From: JANLTP01 sp031363055
GTDB taxonomy: Bacteria; Pseudomonadota; Gammaproteobacteria; Burkholderiales; Burkholderiaceae_E
Assembly: GCA_031363055.1 (NCBI GenBank)
Contig: JANLTP010000102.1
Coordinates: 1 to 16,433, forward strand
Direction: 5' to 3'
Length of the DNA: 16,433 nt
The notes beneath the pieces were generated by a model, which saw only the letters and a program-made list of their open reading frames with translations, made no database searches and had not been told where the DNA came from. This document shows, one piece after another, positions 15,647-16,433 of the stretch (positions within the stretch are counted from its first letter, which is position 1; every line of letters starts with the position of its first letter). The position numbers and the translations under genes were made by a program.

Positions 15647-16168
15647 TCAATTCTTGACCGTGCCGACCTGGTCCGGGTGAACGCAGCTATCCATGACTCG
15701 CTGGCCGGTTTTGACATTCATAAGCATGGATTTGCCGGCGACCTGAAGCAGCAGACCCACATTTTTCACGTCCTCCAGTCGAATCGCGCCGGTCGACGAC
15801 GCCACCGGTTTCATCAGGAAATTGACGCCAACCCCGGTCACGTTGGCGTAGCCCGGATATTTCGGGTCGAGCTTGACCTGCAATCGCTGGTTGAATTCGC
15901 ACTCATACTCGCCAAACAGAACCCGTTCGGTTGCACGCATTTGATCTTCATCAGCTACCGCAGGAGGTGCCTCCACTGCGGGCTTGGCAGCCGCCGCTTT
16001 TTTCGCAGCGCGTTCGGCACGCAGTTCGGCCGCCCGTTCGGCGCGCGTCTTTTTGGGCGCATCGGGCGACGTGCCCGCTTGTGCAACGACGGCACCGCTG
16101 AAACTGGCGGCCGCGAGGCCAAATGCAACGTTAAACACAACGGTCAGCGCAACATTGAAGAATTTCAT
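15647..16168 (-). CDS. Exported small protein of unknown function
   Basis: Not recognised as a named family. The 173-residue product begins with a signal peptide (hydrophobic 5-28, likely cleavage near VVAQA at about 31). Next is a low-complexity charged and Ala-rich linker (about 38-70) containing a repeat of RAERAAELRAERAAKKAAAAK character, probably helical. The C-terminal domain (about 80-173) has two cysteines, C90 (GEYECEFN) and C162 (MDSCVHPDQ), likely to form a disulfide, and the segment VASSTGAIRLEDVKNVGLLL. Similar proteins are, from memory, present in Burkholderiales, but this was not checked. It lies 6 nt after prpC and 6 nt before the DUF3617 gene. The start has GGAAG 9 nt upstream. 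Confidence 0.8.
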   Translation of the reverse strand: MKFFNVALTVVFNVAFGLAAASFSGAVVAQAGTSPDAPKKTRAERAAELRAERAAKKAAAAKPAVEAPPAVADEDQMRATERVLFGEYECEFNQRLQVKLDPKYPGYANVTGVGVNFLMKPVASSTGAIRLEDVKNVGLLLQVAGKSMLMNVKTGQRVMDSCVHPDQVGTVKN

Positions 16169-16174
16169 GGAGAT

Positions 16175-16433
16175 TTACTTCCTTTTGGCCAGCGGCACAA
16201 ATTTGAGGTCGTCCGGGCCAATGTAGTTGGCGCTGGGTCGAATGATTTTGTTATCAATTCGCTGCTCGATGACATGAGCTGCCCAACCGGACGTGCGCGC
16301 AATCACGAACAACGGCGTGAACATGGCTGTCGGCACGCCAAGCCGGTGGTAGCTGACCGCCGAAAACCAGTCGAGGTTCGGGAACATTTTTTTGGCATCC
16401 CACATGACCGTCTCGAGTCGATCGGCAATGTTG
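16175..16433 (-). CDS. prpC: 2-methylcitrate synthase, C-terminal part (gene runs off the window)
   Basis: C-terminal 85 or so residues of a citrate-synthase-family enzyme that condenses propionyl-CoA with oxaloacetate in the 2-methylcitrate cycle. The segment ADRLETVMWDAKKMFPNLDWFSAVSYHRLGVP is followed by ARTSGWAAHVIEQR and IIRPSANYIGP, which match PrpC and differ from the typical citrate synthase end. The Asp of FPNLDWFSA is the family's catalytic acid. The reading frame stays open to the window edge, so the 5' part lies beyond 16433. The small exported protein starts 6 nt after its stop, implying an operon running to acnA. Confidence 0.9.
   Translation of the reverse strand, partial: NIADRLETVMWDAKKMFPNLDWFSAVSYHRLGVPTAMFTPLFVIARTSGWAAHVIEQRIDNKIIRPSANYIGPDDLKFVPLAKRK

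Overview
The window looks like a chromosomal segment of a moderately GC-rich gammaproteobacterium. The basis is the gene order rpmI-rplT-pheS-pheT-ihfA-MerR regulator-tRNA-Pro(GGG), which established knowledge places in Pseudomonas/Xanthomonas-type Gammaproteobacteria, together with a 2-methylcitrate synthase/aconitase cluster and a MASE1-GGDEF-EAL protein. The genus cannot be fixed from the sequence alone. No insertion sequence, phage gene, CRISPR array or rRNA was seen.

Region 1 (20-5129, plus strand) is the translation/nucleoid cluster: ribosomal proteins L35 and L20, a leader hairpin, both subunits of phenylalanyl-tRNA synthetase overlapping by 4 nt, the IHF alpha subunit with a possible N-terminal extension, a MerR-type regulator, and a tRNA-Pro(GGG) with its own extended -10 promoter.

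Region 2 (5255-9824, plus strand) is the most interesting part. It is a tight run of four genes: a membrane VTT (TVP38/TMEM64) domain fused to a flavin disulfide reductase, an exported DUF547 protein, and two small glycosyltransferase-like proteins of the TIGR04283 and TIGR04282 types (the pair often named 'rSAM/selenodomain-associated' or 'arsenosugar biosynthesis' transferases). The last two genes overlap their upstream neighbours by 25 and 4 nt. No radical SAM partner or methyltransferase lies in the window, so the product is unknown. The reductase keeps its CxxxxC redox pair but has Tyr where lipoamide dehydrogenase and glutathione reductase have the catalytic His.

Region 3 (9783-12029, minus strand) is a MASE1-GGDEF-EAL membrane protein. 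Its GGDEF site is degenerate but the EAL residues are kept, suggesting c-di-GMP hydrolysis. Its 3' end overlaps the last gene of region 2 by 42 bp, tail to tail.

Region 4 (12145-16433, minus strand) appears to be one operon: the C-terminal end of 2-methylcitrate synthase (prpC), two small exported proteins (one unrecognised, one DUF3617), aconitase acnA, and a strong intrinsic terminator. prpC and an aconitase in one unit point to propionate/2-methylcitrate metabolism joined to the TCA cycle; the two exported proteins between them are unexplained.
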